Counted from the first letter of the stretch, positions 52,111-61,517 are shown. The stretch is DNA of 64,000 bases from Aeromonas tecta (GCF_000820185.1 NZ_CDCA01000020.1:250011-314010); one strand, 5' to 3'. The notes: generated from the sequence alone by a model not told the origin. Program-made: numbers and translations.

Positions 52111-53361
52111 TCAGGGCAGTAGATGCTCGCCCTGCCAGAGTGATTCCAGCGGCTCACGCTCCCGAATGAGGAATGCCTTGTCGCCGTCCACCAGCACCTC
52201 GGCGGCGCGGGGGCGGGTGTTGTAGTTGGAAGACATGGTGAAGCCATAGGCACCGGCGGAGCGTACCGCCAGCAGGGAGCCCTCAGCGATAGCCAGGCTG
52301 CGCTCCTTGCCGAGGAAGTCACCGGTCTCGCACACCGGTCCCACCACATCGTAGAGCGCCTTCTCATGGGTCGTGTTGTTATCCACCTCGATGATGTTCA
52401 TCCAGGCGCCATAGAGAGAGGGGCGCAGCAGATCGTTCATGCCGGCGTCGATCAGGGCGAAGTTGCGGGTCTCACCGGGTTTGAGGTATTCCACCCGGGT
52501 CAGCAGCACGCCGGCGTTGGCGACGATGGCACGGCCCGGCTCGAACAGCAGGGTCAGCTTGCGGCCAGCCAGCTTCTGCTTGAGCGCCTCGGCATACTCG
52601 GTGGGATGCGGTGGCTGCTCGGCGCCATAATTGACCCCGAGGCCACCGCCCACGTCCAGGTGATGGATATGAATGCCTTCGGCCGCCAGCTCGTCGATCA
52701 GCCGCAGCAGCTTGTCCGCCGCCTCCATAAAGGGATTCAATTCAGTGAGCTGGGAGCCGATGTGGCAATCCACCCCCTTGATCTCGATGTGGGCCATGGC
52801 CGCGGCCTTGCGGTAGATGGCGGGGGCCTGCTCGATGGGAATGCCGAACTTGTTCTGCTTGAGGCCGGTTGAGATGTAGGGATGGGTGCCGGCATCGATG
52901 TCGGGATTGACCCGCACCGAGACCCGCGCGGTTTTGCCCATGCTGCCCGCCACCCGGTTCAGGCGATCCAGCTCGGCTTCGGACTCCAGGTTGAAACAGA
53001 AGATCTCTTTTTCCAGCGCGAGGCGCATCTCGGCCTCGCTCTTGGCCACACCGGAGAAGACCACCTTGGCCGGATCACCGCCCGCCGCCAATACCCGCGA
53101 CAGCTCCCCGCCGGAGACGATGTCAAAGCCCGAGCCCAGACGGGCCAGCAGGTTGAGCAGTGCCAGGTTGGAGTTGGCCTTGACCGCATAGCAGATCAGA
53201 TGGGGGATATCGCCGGCCGCCTGATCGAAGGCGTGCCAGTGACGCTCCAGGGTGGCGCGGGAGTAGACATAGAGCGGTGTGCCGTATTGTTCGGCGAGCT
53301 GTTGCAGCAACAGCTGCTCGGCCTGCAGTTGGCCGTCGGCGTCGTAGTTAAAGTGATCCAA
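52111..53361 (-). CDS. lysA: Diaminopimelate decarboxylase LysA
   Basis: 416 residues, PLP-dependent, last step of lysine synthesis. The PLP lysine is in LICYAVKANSNLALLNLLA; other marks are GFDIVSGGELSRVLAAG, VRVNPDIDAGTHPYISTG, IHHLDVGGGLGVNYG, EPGRAIVANAGVLL and GPVCETGDFLGKERSLAI (active-site Cys). Start TTG 53361 has AAGGA eight bases upstream; the longer open frame reads Arg/Pro-rich sequence from the LptM gene region and is not real. The last 17 codons recur downstream in diverged form. Confidence 0.94.
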   Translation of the reverse strand: MDHFNYDADGQLQAEQLLLQQLAEQYGTPLYVYSRATLERHWHAFDQAAGDIPHLICYAVKANSNLALLNLLARLGSGFDIVSGGELSRVLAAGGDPAKVVFSGVAKSEAEMRLALEKEIFCFNLESEAELDRLNRVAGSMGKTARVSVRVNPDIDAGTHPYISTGLKQNKFGIPIEQAPAIYRKAAAMAHIEIKGVDCHIGSQLTELNPFMEAADKLLRLIDELAAEGIHIHHLDVGGGLGVNYGAEQPPHPTEYAEALKQKLAGRKLTLLFEPGRAIVANAGVLLTRVEYLKPGETRNFALIDAGMNDLLRPSLYGAWMNIIEVDNNTTHEKALYDVVGPVCETGDFLGKERSLAIAEGSLLAVRSAGAYGFTMSSNYNTRPRAAEVLVDGDKAFLIREREPLESLWQGEHLLP

Positions 53362-53380
53362 GGGGCGGTTCCTTCCTAGA

Positions 53381-53590
53381 TTATTGCGGCGCGGCCTCGG
53401 AGGCCGGTTTGGCGGTCGCAGGCGAGGCAGCTTGCGGTGTACTCTCTGTCTTGGACGGAGCAGGCTTTGGCTGCTCAACAGGGGCAGGTTGCTCGGCGGG
53501 CGGCATATAGAGCGGCCCCGTCAGGCCACAGGCGACCAACCCAAGAGACAGAAATGCGGCAAGCAGACACTTGGTGAACTGGGTAATCAT
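53381..53590 (-). CDS. lptM: LptM (YifL) lipoprotein
   Basis: 69 residues. Lipoprotein signal AAFLSLGLVACGLTGPLYMP; the Cys-Gly-Leu-x-Gly-Pro-Leu-Tyr motif is the LptM signature, known to assist LptD maturation in the outer membrane. The remainder is a Pro/Ala/Lys linker. ATG 53590. First gene of the lysA-dapF operon and divergent from cyaY. Confidence 0.9.
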   Translation of the reverse strand: MITQFTKCLLAAFLSLGLVACGLTGPLYMPPAEQPAPVEQPKPAPSKTESTPQAASPATAKPASEAAPQ

Positions 53591-53663
53591 AATGGTTCGC
53601 TGCGAAAAAATTTTTGGCCCTCTATAATCGCACTCACATTGTTAAAAGCAACAGGATAAACCG

Positions 53664-53978
53664 ATGAAGGATCACGAGTATCACGCCCTGACAGACACCT
53701 TTTTCCAGTATGTGGAAGACGTTATCGACGAGGGATATCCGGATATCGACTGCGAGCGAGCCGGCGGGGTCTTGACCCTGAGCTTCGAGAACAAGACCAA
53801 GGTCATCATCAACAAGCAGGAGCCCCTGCACCAGATCTGGGTTGCCACCCGCGAGAACGGTTTTCACTTCGAGCTGCGCGGCGAAAGCTGGATAGACAAC
53901 CGCTTCGGCGAGGAGCTCAAGGCCCTGCTGACCCGTGCTTGCACCACCCAGGCCGGTGAGCCAGTGGTATTCGCATGA
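53664..53978 (+). CDS. cyaY: Iron-binding protein CyaY (frataxin)
   Basis: 104 residues. Frataxin fold modulating Fe-S cluster assembly. ALTDTFFQYVEDVIDEGYPD, DCERAGGVLTLSFENKTKVI, NKQEPLHQIWVATRENGFHF. Acidic residues of helix 1 (VEDVIDEGYPDIDCE) form the iron site. ATG 53664. Its stop overlaps the esterase gene (ATGA). Confidence 0.95.
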   Translation: MKDHEYHALTDTFFQYVEDVIDEGYPDIDCERAGGVLTLSFENKTKVIINKQEPLHQIWVATRENGFHFELRGESWIDNRFGEELKALLTRACTTQAGEPVVFA

Positions 53979-54628
53979 TAGATCTGCATCCCGATGGCGC
54001 TCGCCACGCGGTAATCTGGCTGCACGGGCTGGGGGATTCCGGCGCCGGGCTGGCCCCGCTGGTCGAGGCGCTGGACTTGCCCGCCTCCCTGCCCATCCGT
54101 CATCTGCTGCCTGATGCGCCCGAGCGGCCCATCACCATCAACATGGGCCACAAGATGCGCGGCTGGTACGATATCAAGAGCTTCGAGCAGCCGGCCGATC
54201 GCGCCGTGGAGTCCCATGTGCGGGAATCTGCCGCCCGCATCCAGGGCGTACTGGATAGCCTGATCGCCGAGGGCTTCGCCCCCGAGCGCATCATACTGGC
54301 GGGCTTCTCCCAGGGCGGCGTCATCGCCTCCTTCACCGCCCTGCGCTGTCCTCAGACTCTGGCGGGCCTGCTCTGCATGTCCACCTATCTGGCGGCGCCA
54401 GACGCTCTGCTTGGCGAGATGAGCGACGCCGCCCGCAACCTGCCTATCTGCTACATGCACGGCATCTATGACGATGTGGTGAGCCTCTCCATGGGTTGGG
54501 ACGCGAAGAACCGGCTGGAAGCGGCGGGGCTGACCCCCGAGTGGCACGAATACCCCATGCGTCACGAGATCTGCCGCCCGCAACTCGGCGACATCCGTCA
54601 CTGGTTGCTGGCCCGCCTCGGCGGCTGA
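53975..54628 (+). CDS. Carboxylesterase/phospholipase-type alpha/beta hydrolase
   Basis: 217 residues, the acyl-protein-thioesterase-like family. VIWLHGLGDSGAGLAPLVEA holds the oxyanion loop, IILAGFSQGGVIASFTALRC the nucleophile, YMHGIYDDVVSLSMGWDAKN the Asp and YPMRHEICRPQLGDIRHWL the His. Cytosolic; natural substrate unknown. ATG 53975 overlaps the cyaY stop, so translational coupling is likely. Ends in a strong terminator. Confidence 0.9.
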   Translation: MIDLHPDGARHAVIWLHGLGDSGAGLAPLVEALDLPASLPIRHLLPDAPERPITINMGHKMRGWYDIKSFEQPADRAVESHVRESAARIQGVLDSLIAEGFAPERIILAGFSQGGVIASFTALRCPQTLAGLLCMSTYLAAPDALLGEMSDAARNLPICYMHGIYDDVVSLSMGWDAKNRLEAAGLTPEWHEYPMRHEICRPQLGDIRHWLLARLGG

Positions 54629-54651
54629 CGCTAAGCTCTCCCGGATAAGAC

Positions 54652-54681
54652 AACGGCCTGCATCTGCAGGCCGTTTTTGTT
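54652..54681 (+). terminator. Terminator after cyaY-esterase
   Basis: AACGGCCTGCA-TC-TGCAGGCCGTTTTTGTTT. Strong stem and T tract; convergent with the cyaA end. Confidence 0.9.
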
Positions 54682-54707
54682 TGCTTCACCAATAATTCAG
54701 CAGGATA

Positions 54708-57227
54708 TTACCCTACTTCGCGTGCCGGACCAGGATGATTACGCTGCGGGCTCTGGCTGCGGTAGGGGATCACCTCCAACTCATCACCGGTCTGCACGAT
54801 CTCATAGTACTGGGGCAGGTTGAAGTTGCTGAACTGGCCCGCATTGCTGAAACGCTCATGCCCCGAGGTGTAGAAGCGGTTCACCCCCTGCACCAGCTCA
54901 TCCTTGTTGCCGGCGAAATGCTGGTAGATCTCCACCCGGTTCGCCTCATCCAGGATATAGATGTTGGTGCCGGCATCCCGGGTATCGAAGAAGAACTGCA
55001 CCAACCCTTCGCTGGCGTAGCTGTCCACTATGCCGGGCAGGTGCTGACTGTGGGTCTTGTCGAGGCGCAGCGGCAGGTGATCCAGCTTGTTGTGGGAGAT
55101 GTGGCGGTAGAAGTCGATGGCGTTTTCCAGCTTCTTGACCGACACCCCGCGCCGCTCGAAGAAGATGCCGTACTTCTCCTTGCCGAGCGCCAGGGTCTTG
55201 ACCAGCTGTTGCTTGTCACGGGCGAGGCGCAGTTCGATGCACTCGGCAAGCAGCATCTGGAAGCGGGAACGCACTAGGGAGCGGAAGTGCTGGCTGTAGC
55301 AGAACACCTCGATCATCTCGGGGGCCGCGGCATCCTGATGCATCTTGCCGAGGATAGTGGTGAGCGCATCGACCACCGCCTCTTCCCCCTGGAAATGCAG
55401 GGTGCGGATCTCGCTCCAGGAGTTGCGATAGACCAGGTCCACCGAGCCCACCAGACACTCCTGGTTGCGACCGAACGAGAAGACATCGGCGGCATTGGCA
55501 TCGAACTCGATCACCTGTCCCACCCAGTGGCTGCTGGGATCCGTCTCCAGATTGAGGAAGATGGAGAGCTGATGGATCTCGCAGGGGCGGCTGAGGGCCA
55601 GGTTGGTGGCGAGCGGATACTTGACCGGGAAGGTATCGGACAGATCGCGACAGAACTGGTGCAAGTTGTCGATGTGCAGATCCGAGCCCTGATTGAACAG
55701 GTGTACCCGGGACTGGGGCGTCAGCAGACCGTTGAAGTAAGCCCAGGCCACCAGCTTGCTGATGTAGCCGTTATATTCGAGCGGCGCCCGGCCTATGATG
55801 TCTGCCGGCTCCAGCGAATGCTTGTAGAGGTACCAGCCGGCGCGGTTCAGGCGACCGTGCGGCACCTGCACCAAACTCAGATCCGGCTCGCTCAAGTCTG
55901 GCGCTATCTTGAGGTTGATGCGCTGCACCTTGCCCGGCAGGCTCTCGAAGGCGGCGTAGAGCTTGCGCGACAAGATACCGATGTCTTCCGGGTTGATGGA
56001 CTCGCTGATGTTGTTGCGCCGGGCAAACTGAATGAGGTTGCGATAGCTCTGCATCAGGGCTTCCAGCAACTCGGCGTAAGCCACCTTGACGTCCTCGACC
56101 TTCCACTCCTGGCGATGATCCAGGTGGTGCAACCGCTCCGGACTCCAACCCCAATAGGCCACCAGTTGGGCCATCTGCTCGCGGCGCCAGCTCGGGCTGT
56201 GCTCCTCTTTCGGATGACTCAGGCCATCACACACCTTGAGGTAGAAACAGCGACGCACCAGATCGAGCCGCTGCATGTCGCCGATGGACTTGAGGTAGTT
56301 GGTCACCTTGTCCAGCATCAGGCAGTAGTTGTCGAGTCGGTAGTGCATGCCCTCGTTGTGCTGGAACCAGTCACGACTGGTCACCGACAACAGACGGGTA
56401 TCGGGGTACTCGTGGGAGTAAGCCTCCATCAACACCGACTTGAGCACGGCTTTATAAGGGGAATCGATACCCTTGTAGAGCTGCCACAGGGCGGAGCCGA
56501 AATACTCCTCGGCCGGAATGCGATTGAAACCACCGAGATCGAGCCAGTCGTCCTGACTCAGCTTGCCATGGGCAAACAGGCCATTCACATACTCATCGTA
56601 GTGATCGTCATACTCGGCGGGGACCAGATACCAGAGCAGGCGCTTGCCAGCGATGTGCATGGCGCTGCGGTAGAACTCGTCGAGCAACAGCAGGTGTTGG
56701 GCGCTGCCGCAGCTCTCCCCCTGCATCTGGGCATCGTTGCGCTGGCGGAACTTGTCTTCGGGGATCAGGAAGAAGTTGAGATCGACGCCGCGCTGCTCGG
56801 CCCACATGGACAGTTGCTGGCACTTGAGATCCAGCAGCGCCAGCCGCTCCTGCGACAAACCCGCCACGTGGCAGACCCAGATGTCGAGATCCGAGTGGCA
56901 GCACTGACCAATGGACGAGGTGCTGCCCATGGAGTAGAGGCCCTGGATCGACTTGTCGTGGGTATTGAGGCCACCCTGACAGTTGGCGTTCTGGCACAGA
57001 TCGTTGATGAAGGCTTGCTGAGCCTCGTTGGCGACAAAACTCCAGATACCATGAGGCACATCCCCTGCCACATAGCCGGGTAAGAGAGGATGATTGAAGT
57101 GCAGCATGACTGGCAGCAATTGGAAGACCTGCTGCCCATAGCGACTCATGAGATCCAGCGCTCGTTGCGTTTTGAGACGATTGAGTTCGTCGTAGCGCGC
57201 CACCAGCGTGTCGAGTTTTACCAGCAA
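54708..57227 (-). CDS. cyaA: Class I adenylate cyclase CyaA
   Basis: 839 residues. The N-terminal catalytic domain makes cAMP; the C-terminal half responds to the [23 protein letters not shown]-type sequence ([21 protein letters not shown]) is the nucleotidyltransferase Gly-Ser..D-x-D core. [40 protein letters not shown] and [20 protein letters not shown] match the E. coli enzyme along its length. Start TTG 57227 with AAGG seven bases upstream; E. coli cyaA also starts with TTG, which limits its translation. A CRP-like site lies 60 bp upstream. The C-terminal ~10 residues differ from E. coli. Confidence 0.94.
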   Translation of the reverse strand: MLVKLDTLVARYDELNRLKTQRALDLMSRYGQQVFQLLPVMLHFNHPLLPGYVAGDVPHGIWSFVANEAQQAFINDLCQNANCQGGLNTHDKSIQGLYSMGSTSSIGQCCHSDLDIWVCHVAGLSQERLALLDLKCQQLSMWAEQRGVDLNFFLIPEDKFRQRNDAQMQGESCGSAQHLLLLDEFYRSAMHIAGKRLLWYLVPAEYDDHYDEYVNGLFAHGKLSQDDWLDLGGFNRIPAEEYFGSALWQLYKGIDSPYKAVLKSVLMEAYSHEYPDTRLLSVTSRDWFQHNEGMHYRLDNYCLMLDKVTNYLKSIGDMQRLDLVRRCFYLKVCDGLSHPKEEHSPSWRREQMAQLVAYWGWSPERLHHLDHRQEWKVEDVKVAYAELLEALMQSYRNLIQFARRNNISESINPEDIGILSRKLYAAFESLPGKVQRINLKIAPDLSEPDLSLVQVPHGRLNRAGWYLYKHSLEPADIIGRAPLEYNGYISKLVAWAYFNGLLTPQSRVHLFNQGSDLHIDNLHQFCRDLSDTFPVKYPLATNLALSRPCEIHQLSIFLNLETDPSSHWVGQVIEFDANAADVFSFGRNQECLVGSVDLVYRNSWSEIRTLHFQGEEAVVDALTTILGKMHQDAAAPEMIEVFCYSQHFRSLVRSRFQMLLAECIELRLARDKQQLVKTLALGKEKYGIFFERRGVSVKKLENAIDFYRHISHNKLDHLPLRLDKTHSQHLPGIVDSYASEGLVQFFFDTRDAGTNIYILDEANRVEIYQHFAGNKDELVQGVNRFYTSGHERFSNAGQFSNFNLPQYYEIVQTGDELEVIPYRSQSPQRNHPGPAREVG

Positions 57228-57285
57228 TGCCCTGCCTTTGACGGGAAGAGAAATGACGCACCAAAACGGGGAGACGTCAAAAAAG

Positions 57286-57301
57286 TGTGATCATGTTAAC
57301 A
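57286..57301 (-). promoter_or_regulatory. CRP-like site upstream of cyaA
   Basis: TGTGA-TCATGT-TAACA fits TGTGA-N6-TCACA at one full half-site and three of five in the other. It lies about 60-75 bp upstream of the cyaA start. E. coli cyaA is repressed by cAMP-CRP at its promoter. Confidence 0.5.
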
Positions 57302-57550
57302 ATGCAAACAGCCGTGGTAAACAAGCCCGCACGGAATCACCGGATTATTTATGACGAGCCTCACAACTGTATCATTGGAAAGCAATAAAAATAATAAATT
57401 TCAAACAGTTAACATATCATTATGACTTAATGAAAATCATTTTCAGCCACCTTTTTTGAACCTGGCCCCGCTTTTGCTGGCTGCGCCATGAAAGCCCCTG
57501 CAAAGGGTGGTAAGATCGTTTTCCTTCTAAAGATGAAACAACTGATTGAT
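57302..57550. other. cyaA-hemC intergenic region, AT-rich
   Basis: About 250 bp with an AT-rich block (57375-57450) uncommon for this genome, presumably promoters for both divergent genes. It holds a CRP-like site and a Fur-like box (listed separately). Confidence 0.6.
57431..57445 (+). promoter_or_regulatory. Fur-like box upstream of hemC
   Basis: TGAAAATCATTTTCA matches the 7-1-7 Fur consensus TGATAATnATTATCA at all but two of its defined positions and is perfectly palindromic about the C. It lies about 105-120 bp upstream of the hemC start. It is the best Fur-like site in the window after the sodA one. Confidence 0.6.
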
Positions 57551-58480
57551 ATGGCAGCCCGAACCCTGAAAATCGCCACTCGCAAGAGCCCACTGGCCCT
57601 GTGGCAGGCCAACTTTGTGAAAGATCGGCTGGAGGCCCTCTATCCCGATCTGCAGGTCGAACTGGTGCCCATGAGCACTCAGGGTGACAAGATCCTGGAT
57701 ACGCCGCTCGCCAAGGTCGGCGGCAAGGGACTGTTCGTCAAGGAGCTGGAGACTGCCATGCTGGAGGGCCGTGCCGACATCGCCGTTCACTCCATGAAAG
57801 ACGTGCCGGTGGACTTCCCCGAGGGGCTGGGTCTGCACACCATCTGCGAGCGGGAAGATCCCCGCGATGCCTTCGTTTCCAACTGCTTCAAACAGATCGA
57901 TGCGCTGCCCCTGGGCGCCGTGGTCGGCACCTCCAGCCTGCGCCGCCAGTGCCAGCTGCGCGCCGCCCGTCCGGATCTGGTGATCCGCGACCTGCGCGGC
58001 AACGTCAACACCCGCCTCGCCAAGCTGGATGCAGGTGAATACGACGCCATCATCCTCGCCGCCGCCGGCCTGAAACGGCTGGAGATGGCCCACCGCATCA
58101 CCGCCTTCATCGAGCCTGAGCAGAGCCTGCCCGCCAATGGTCAGGGCGCCGTCGGTATCGAGTGCCGACTCGACGATCACGAACTACACGCCCTGCTGGC
58201 GCCACTGGAACACGCCGAGACCCGGATGCGGGTGCTGACCGAGCGCGCCATGAACCGCGCCCTGCAGGGAGGCTGTCAGGTGCCTATTGGTGCCTACGCC
58301 CTGGTGCAGAACGATGAGATCTGGCTGCGCGGCTTGGTCGGCAGCCCGGATGGCACCCAGGTGATCCGGGACGAGATCCGCGGTCCTCTGGCCGATGGCG
58401 AAGTCCTTGGCCATGTCCTGGCCCAGCGTCTGCTTGCGGCCGGCGCCGATGTCATTCTGGCCGAGGTTTACCGCGCATGA
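57551..58480 (+). CDS. hemC: Hydroxymethylbilane synthase HemC
   Basis: 309 residues. Polymerises four porphobilinogens. [60 protein letters not shown], and the Cys that carries the dipyrromethane cofactor in [23 protein letters not shown] 57551 ([12 protein letters not shown]) was chosen by alignment; ATGs at 57533 and 57488 keep the frame but are less like the family. No strong ribosome site precedes any of them. First of hemC-hemD-hemX-hemY. Confidence 0.93.
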   Translation: MAARTLKIATRKSPLALWQANFVKDRLEALYPDLQVELVPMSTQGDKILDTPLAKVGGKGLFVKELETAMLEGRADIAVHSMKDVPVDFPEGLGLHTICEREDPRDAFVSNCFKQIDALPLGAVVGTSSLRRQCQLRAARPDLVIRDLRGNVNTRLAKLDAGEYDAIILAAAGLKRLEMAHRITAFIEPEQSLPANGQGAVGIECRLDDHELHALLAPLEHAETRMRVLTERAMNRALQGGCQVPIGAYALVQNDEIWLRGLVGSPDGTQVIRDEIRGPLADGEVLGHVLAQRLLAAGADVILAEVYRA

Positions 58481-58526
58481 AAGCAGGCACAGCGGGATCT
58501 TGGCCACAACCGGTAAGCGAGACCTG

Positions 58527-59261
58527 ATGGTCCCGCTGGTGGTGCGCCCGGCCAGGCAGGCCGACGAGCTGGTGCAACTGCTGCGCCGCAGCGGCCACCA
58601 CCCGCTCTGCTGCCCGCTGCTGGAAACGCGGGCCGGCAGCGAGCTCCACCAGCTCCCCCAATTGCTGGCGAAAGCGGACGTCGTCATCGCCGTCAGCATG
58701 CATGCAGTTAATTTTGCTCATCATTTTCTGTTGCAAACTGGTCTGACCTGGCCACATATTGATTACTTTGCGGTCGGTCAGGCGAGTGCCGATGCCTTCG
58801 CCGAGGTGGGGATCCAGGCCCAGAGCCCCGAGGATCCCCGCAGCGAAGGCTTGCTGTTGCTGCCGGCCCTGCAAAAGCTCACCGGCAAGCGGGTGTTGAT
58901 CCTGCGCGGCAACGGTGGCCGGGATCTCATCGCCCGGACACTGGCCTCACGCGGCGCACTGGTGCACTATTGTGCCACCTACGAGCGCCATTACCCCGAG
59001 CTCGACGGGAACGCATTGACTCACCACTGGCAAGCGGCCGGGCTCGACAGCCTGCTCATCACCAGTGGCGAACTGTTGCAGAGGCTGCTGGAACTGGTGC
59101 CAAGCCAGCAGCAGCCCTGGCTTTATGACCGCCTGTTGGTGGTGCCCAGCCCCCGGGTGGCCGAACAGGCCGAGGCGGCTGGTTTTACCCGTATCGTGAT
59201 TGCCCAAGGTGCATCCAACCAGGCCCTGACGGCCGCCCTGGAACTGAGGAAGATGGAATGA
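58527..59261 (+). CDS. hemD: Uroporphyrinogen-III synthase HemD
   Basis: 244 residues. Cyclises hydroxymethylbilane with D-ring inversion. LVVRPARQADELVQLLRRSG, VVIAVSMHAVNFAHHFL and VLILRGNGGRDLIARTLASR with YCATYERHYP are recognisable, the family being poorly conserved. ATG 58527. A 16-codon frame ([16 protein letters not shown]) bridges the hemC stop (ATGA overlap) and this ATG (TGATG overlap), so translation may be coupled through it. Its end overlaps hemX by one codon. Confidence 0.87.
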   Translation: MVPLVVRPARQADELVQLLRRSGHHPLCCPLLETRAGSELHQLPQLLAKADVVIAVSMHAVNFAHHFLLQTGLTWPHIDYFAVGQASADAFAEVGIQAQSPEDPRSEGLLLLPALQKLTGKRVLILRGNGGRDLIARTLASRGALVHYCATYERHYPELDGNALTHHWQAAGLDSLLITSGELLQRLLELVPSQQQPWLYDRLLVVPSPRVAEQAEAAGFTRIVIAQGASNQALTAALELRKME

Positions 59262-60319
59262 CTGAACAGCAAGAAGTCCAGCCGAACGCAGCAACCCCTG
59301 CCGCGCCGGTGCTCGAGCCCAAGAACAACAAGAACCGCTCTGGTGCTCTCATTGGCGGGATCGCCATCCTGCTGGCCCTCGGGCTGACCGGCGGCCTCTA
59401 TCTGCACGGGCAGCAAAATGCCGTCGCCCAGCAGGCCGAATTGAATGCGCTCAAGCAGCAGTTGGCCGAGGTCACGGGCAAGCTGGATCAGAACAACAGC
59501 AAGGATGCCGAGCAGCTGGCTGCGCTCGGCAAGAGCCAGCAGCAACTGCAGGATGCGCTGGACGGGCTGCAGCATCGAGTGCTGGATCTCAACGACAAGC
59601 GTCCCAACGACTGGATGCTGGCCGAATCCGAGTATCTGGTACGGATGGCGGGCCGCAAGCTGTGGCTCGAGCATGACATCATTTCCGCCATCACCCTGCT
59701 CGGCAATGCCGACGAGCGGATCAAGGCGCTCAACGATCCCAGCCTGATGCCCATTCGCAAGGCACTGGCGGAAGACATCACCAAACTCAAGGGAATGCCG
59801 CGCGTCGACCGCGAGGGGCTGACCCTGAAACTGGCTGCCCTGTCCGATCAGATAGAGCTGCTGCCACTCTCCACCGTCAGCATGCCACAGGCCAAGGCCG
59901 AACCGGATCAAGCGGTCAGCACCGACCCGGTCGAGTGGGAAAGCAACCTGAAGAAAAACTGGGTCAAGTTCACCGAGAACTTCATCACCATCCGTCGCCG
60001 CGATGGCGCCGTGGAGGCGCTGCTCTCTCCGCAGCAGGAGATTTTCCTGCGCGAGAACCTCAAGACCAAGCTGCTGCAAGCCCAGCTGGCGGTCTATCGC
60101 GAGCAACAGGCGCTGTATGAAGACAGCCTGGACAAGGCCCAACGCTGGCTGACCCAGTACTTCGACACCGACAACAGTGCCACCCAATACATGCAGTCCG
60201 AGCTCGACAAGCTCAAAGGCGAGCAGATCCAGTTCGACTACCCGGATCAGTTCAAGACCCAGGCCATGCTGGAACAGGTGCTGACCGAGCGCCTGCAACG
60301 CATCCTGGCTGGCAACTGA
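59258..60319 (+). CDS. hemX: HemX (uroporphyrinogen-III C-methyltransferase-like, membrane)
   Basis: 353 residues. An acidic/Asn-rich cytosolic N-terminus is followed by one membrane helix (LIGGIAILLALGLTGGLYLH) and a large periplasmic coiled-coil domain (NALKQQLAEVTGKLDQNNSK, LGKSQQQLQDALDGLQHRVL) with the conserved DWMLAESEYLVRMAGRKLWL motif. The name is misleading: no methyltransferase motif is present. Role in haem synthesis complexes is presumed. ATG 59258 overlaps the hemD stop. Confidence 0.88.
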   Translation: MTEQQEVQPNAATPAAPVLEPKNNKNRSGALIGGIAILLALGLTGGLYLHGQQNAVAQQAELNALKQQLAEVTGKLDQNNSKDAEQLAALGKSQQQLQDALDGLQHRVLDLNDKRPNDWMLAESEYLVRMAGRKLWLEHDIISAITLLGNADERIKALNDPSLMPIRKALAEDITKLKGMPRVDREGLTLKLAALSDQIELLPLSTVSMPQAKAEPDQAVSTDPVEWESNLKKNWVKFTENFITIRRRDGAVEALLSPQQEIFLRENLKTKLLQAQLAVYREQQALYEDSLDKAQRWLTQYFDTDNSATQYMQSELDKLKGEQIQFDYPDQFKTQAMLEQVLTERLQRILAGN

Positions 60320-60329
60320 GGAGGCACCC

Positions 60330-61493
60330 ATGATTCGTCTTATCCTAGTGGTGGCCGTGATGGTGGCGGGCCTGATGTTCGGGCCCGAAGCGTCAGGCAA
60401 CAAGGGCTATGTACTCATCTCTCTTGGCAACTACACGGTAGAGTCCTCGGTGACCAGTGCCGTGATCCTGGCGGTGCTGTTCTACGGTGTCCTGCACATC
60501 CTCGAGTGGCTGCTCGGCCGGGTGTTCGGCCTGCGTCGTAAGACCAAGGGCTGGTTTGGCACACGCCGCCGCCGCAAGGCCAACCTGCAAACGGTCAACG
60601 CGGCCCTGGCCATGGCCGAAGGTCACTACAGCCAGGCCGAGAAGCTGCTGGTCAAGGGGGCGGACAACAGCGAGACCCCGCTGCTGAACTACCTCAGCGC
60701 CGCCCGAGTGGCCCAGGCCAGGGGCGATGACATTCGCCGGGATCACTACCTGCAAAAGGCGCAGGAAGAGAACCCTAAGGCCGAGCTGGCACTGACCCTG
60801 TTCCAGACCCAGTTGCAGATAGAGCAGGGCCAGTACGACAGCGCCCTCGGTCGGCTCGAGTCCATCTACGCCCTCAACCCGCGCCACCCCATGGTGCTGG
60901 ATCAACTGCGTCAGATCTATCTGGCACGGGAAGACTGGGCGGCGCTGATCGACCTCGCCCCGGCCCTGCGCAAGGTAGGCAAGCTGACGCCTGCGCAAGA
61001 AGAAGAGTTACTGCAGCAGGCCTGGTGTGGTCGCCTCGACGCCGCCAGCGACACACTCGATACCCTGCGCCCAATCTGGCAGGAGCTGCCGCGCAAGCTG
61101 CGCCAGGATCCCGCCCTGCTGGCCAGCTATGGCGATCGCCTGCGCCAGCTCGGTGCCGATGGCGAAGCGGCCGAGCTCTGGCTGGATGCGCTGCGCAAGC
61201 AGCCTTCCCCCGAGCTGTTCGCCCGTCTGCCCAAACTCAAGCTGGATGACTATCAGCCCATGCTGACCCTGCTGCAGAAGATGCAGGACCAACCGGGCGC
61301 CAAAGCGGCATTGGCCCAGACCTATTTGCTGGCTGGCCAGCTGGACGAAGCCCAGCGCCTGCTGGAGCAGGAAGTGCAGCGGGAACCGAGCGCCGCCATC
61401 TGCCACGCCCTCGGCCAGCTGATGGACAAGCGTCGGCTCACCAACAAGGCCAACGAATACTATCGGCAGGCCCTGGCGCTGGCCGGGATCTGA
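60330..61493 (+). CDS. hemY: HemY (porphyrin-associated membrane TPR protein)
   Basis: 387 residues. Two N-terminal helices (MIRLILVVAVMVAGLMFGPE and SSVTSAVILAVLFYGVLHIL) then the HemY_N motif and a TPR array (NAALAMAEGHYSQAEKLLVK, GQYDSALGRLESIYALNPRH, TKANEYYRQALALA-type ends). It is the gammaproteobacterial HemY, not the protoporphyrinogen oxidase of the same name. ATG 60330 with GAGGAGG upstream, 10 bp after hemX. Confidence 0.88.
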   Translation: MIRLILVVAVMVAGLMFGPEASGNKGYVLISLGNYTVESSVTSAVILAVLFYGVLHILEWLLGRVFGLRRKTKGWFGTRRRRKANLQTVNAALAMAEGHYSQAEKLLVKGADNSETPLLNYLSAARVAQARGDDIRRDHYLQKAQEENPKAELALTLFQTQLQIEQGQYDSALGRLESIYALNPRHPMVLDQLRQIYLAREDWAALIDLAPALRKVGKLTPAQEEELLQQAWCGRLDAASDTLDTLRPIWQELPRKLRQDPALLASYGDRLRQLGADGEAAELWLDALRKQPSPELFARLPKLKLDDYQPMLTLLQKMQDQPGAKAALAQTYLLAGQLDEAQRLLEQEVQREPSAAICHALGQLMDKRRLTNKANEYYRQALALAGI

Positions 61494-61517
61494 TCCCACG
61501 CCGTTGCATCGCTGAAT

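Noticed and set aside
58480-58526. Possible fourth junction scar between hemC and hemD
   Set aside because: GCAGGCACAG and ATCTTGGCC faintly echo the hemC end (GCCGGCGCCG, ATTCTGGCC), but the similarity is too short and needs gaps; no second hemD start can be recognised.
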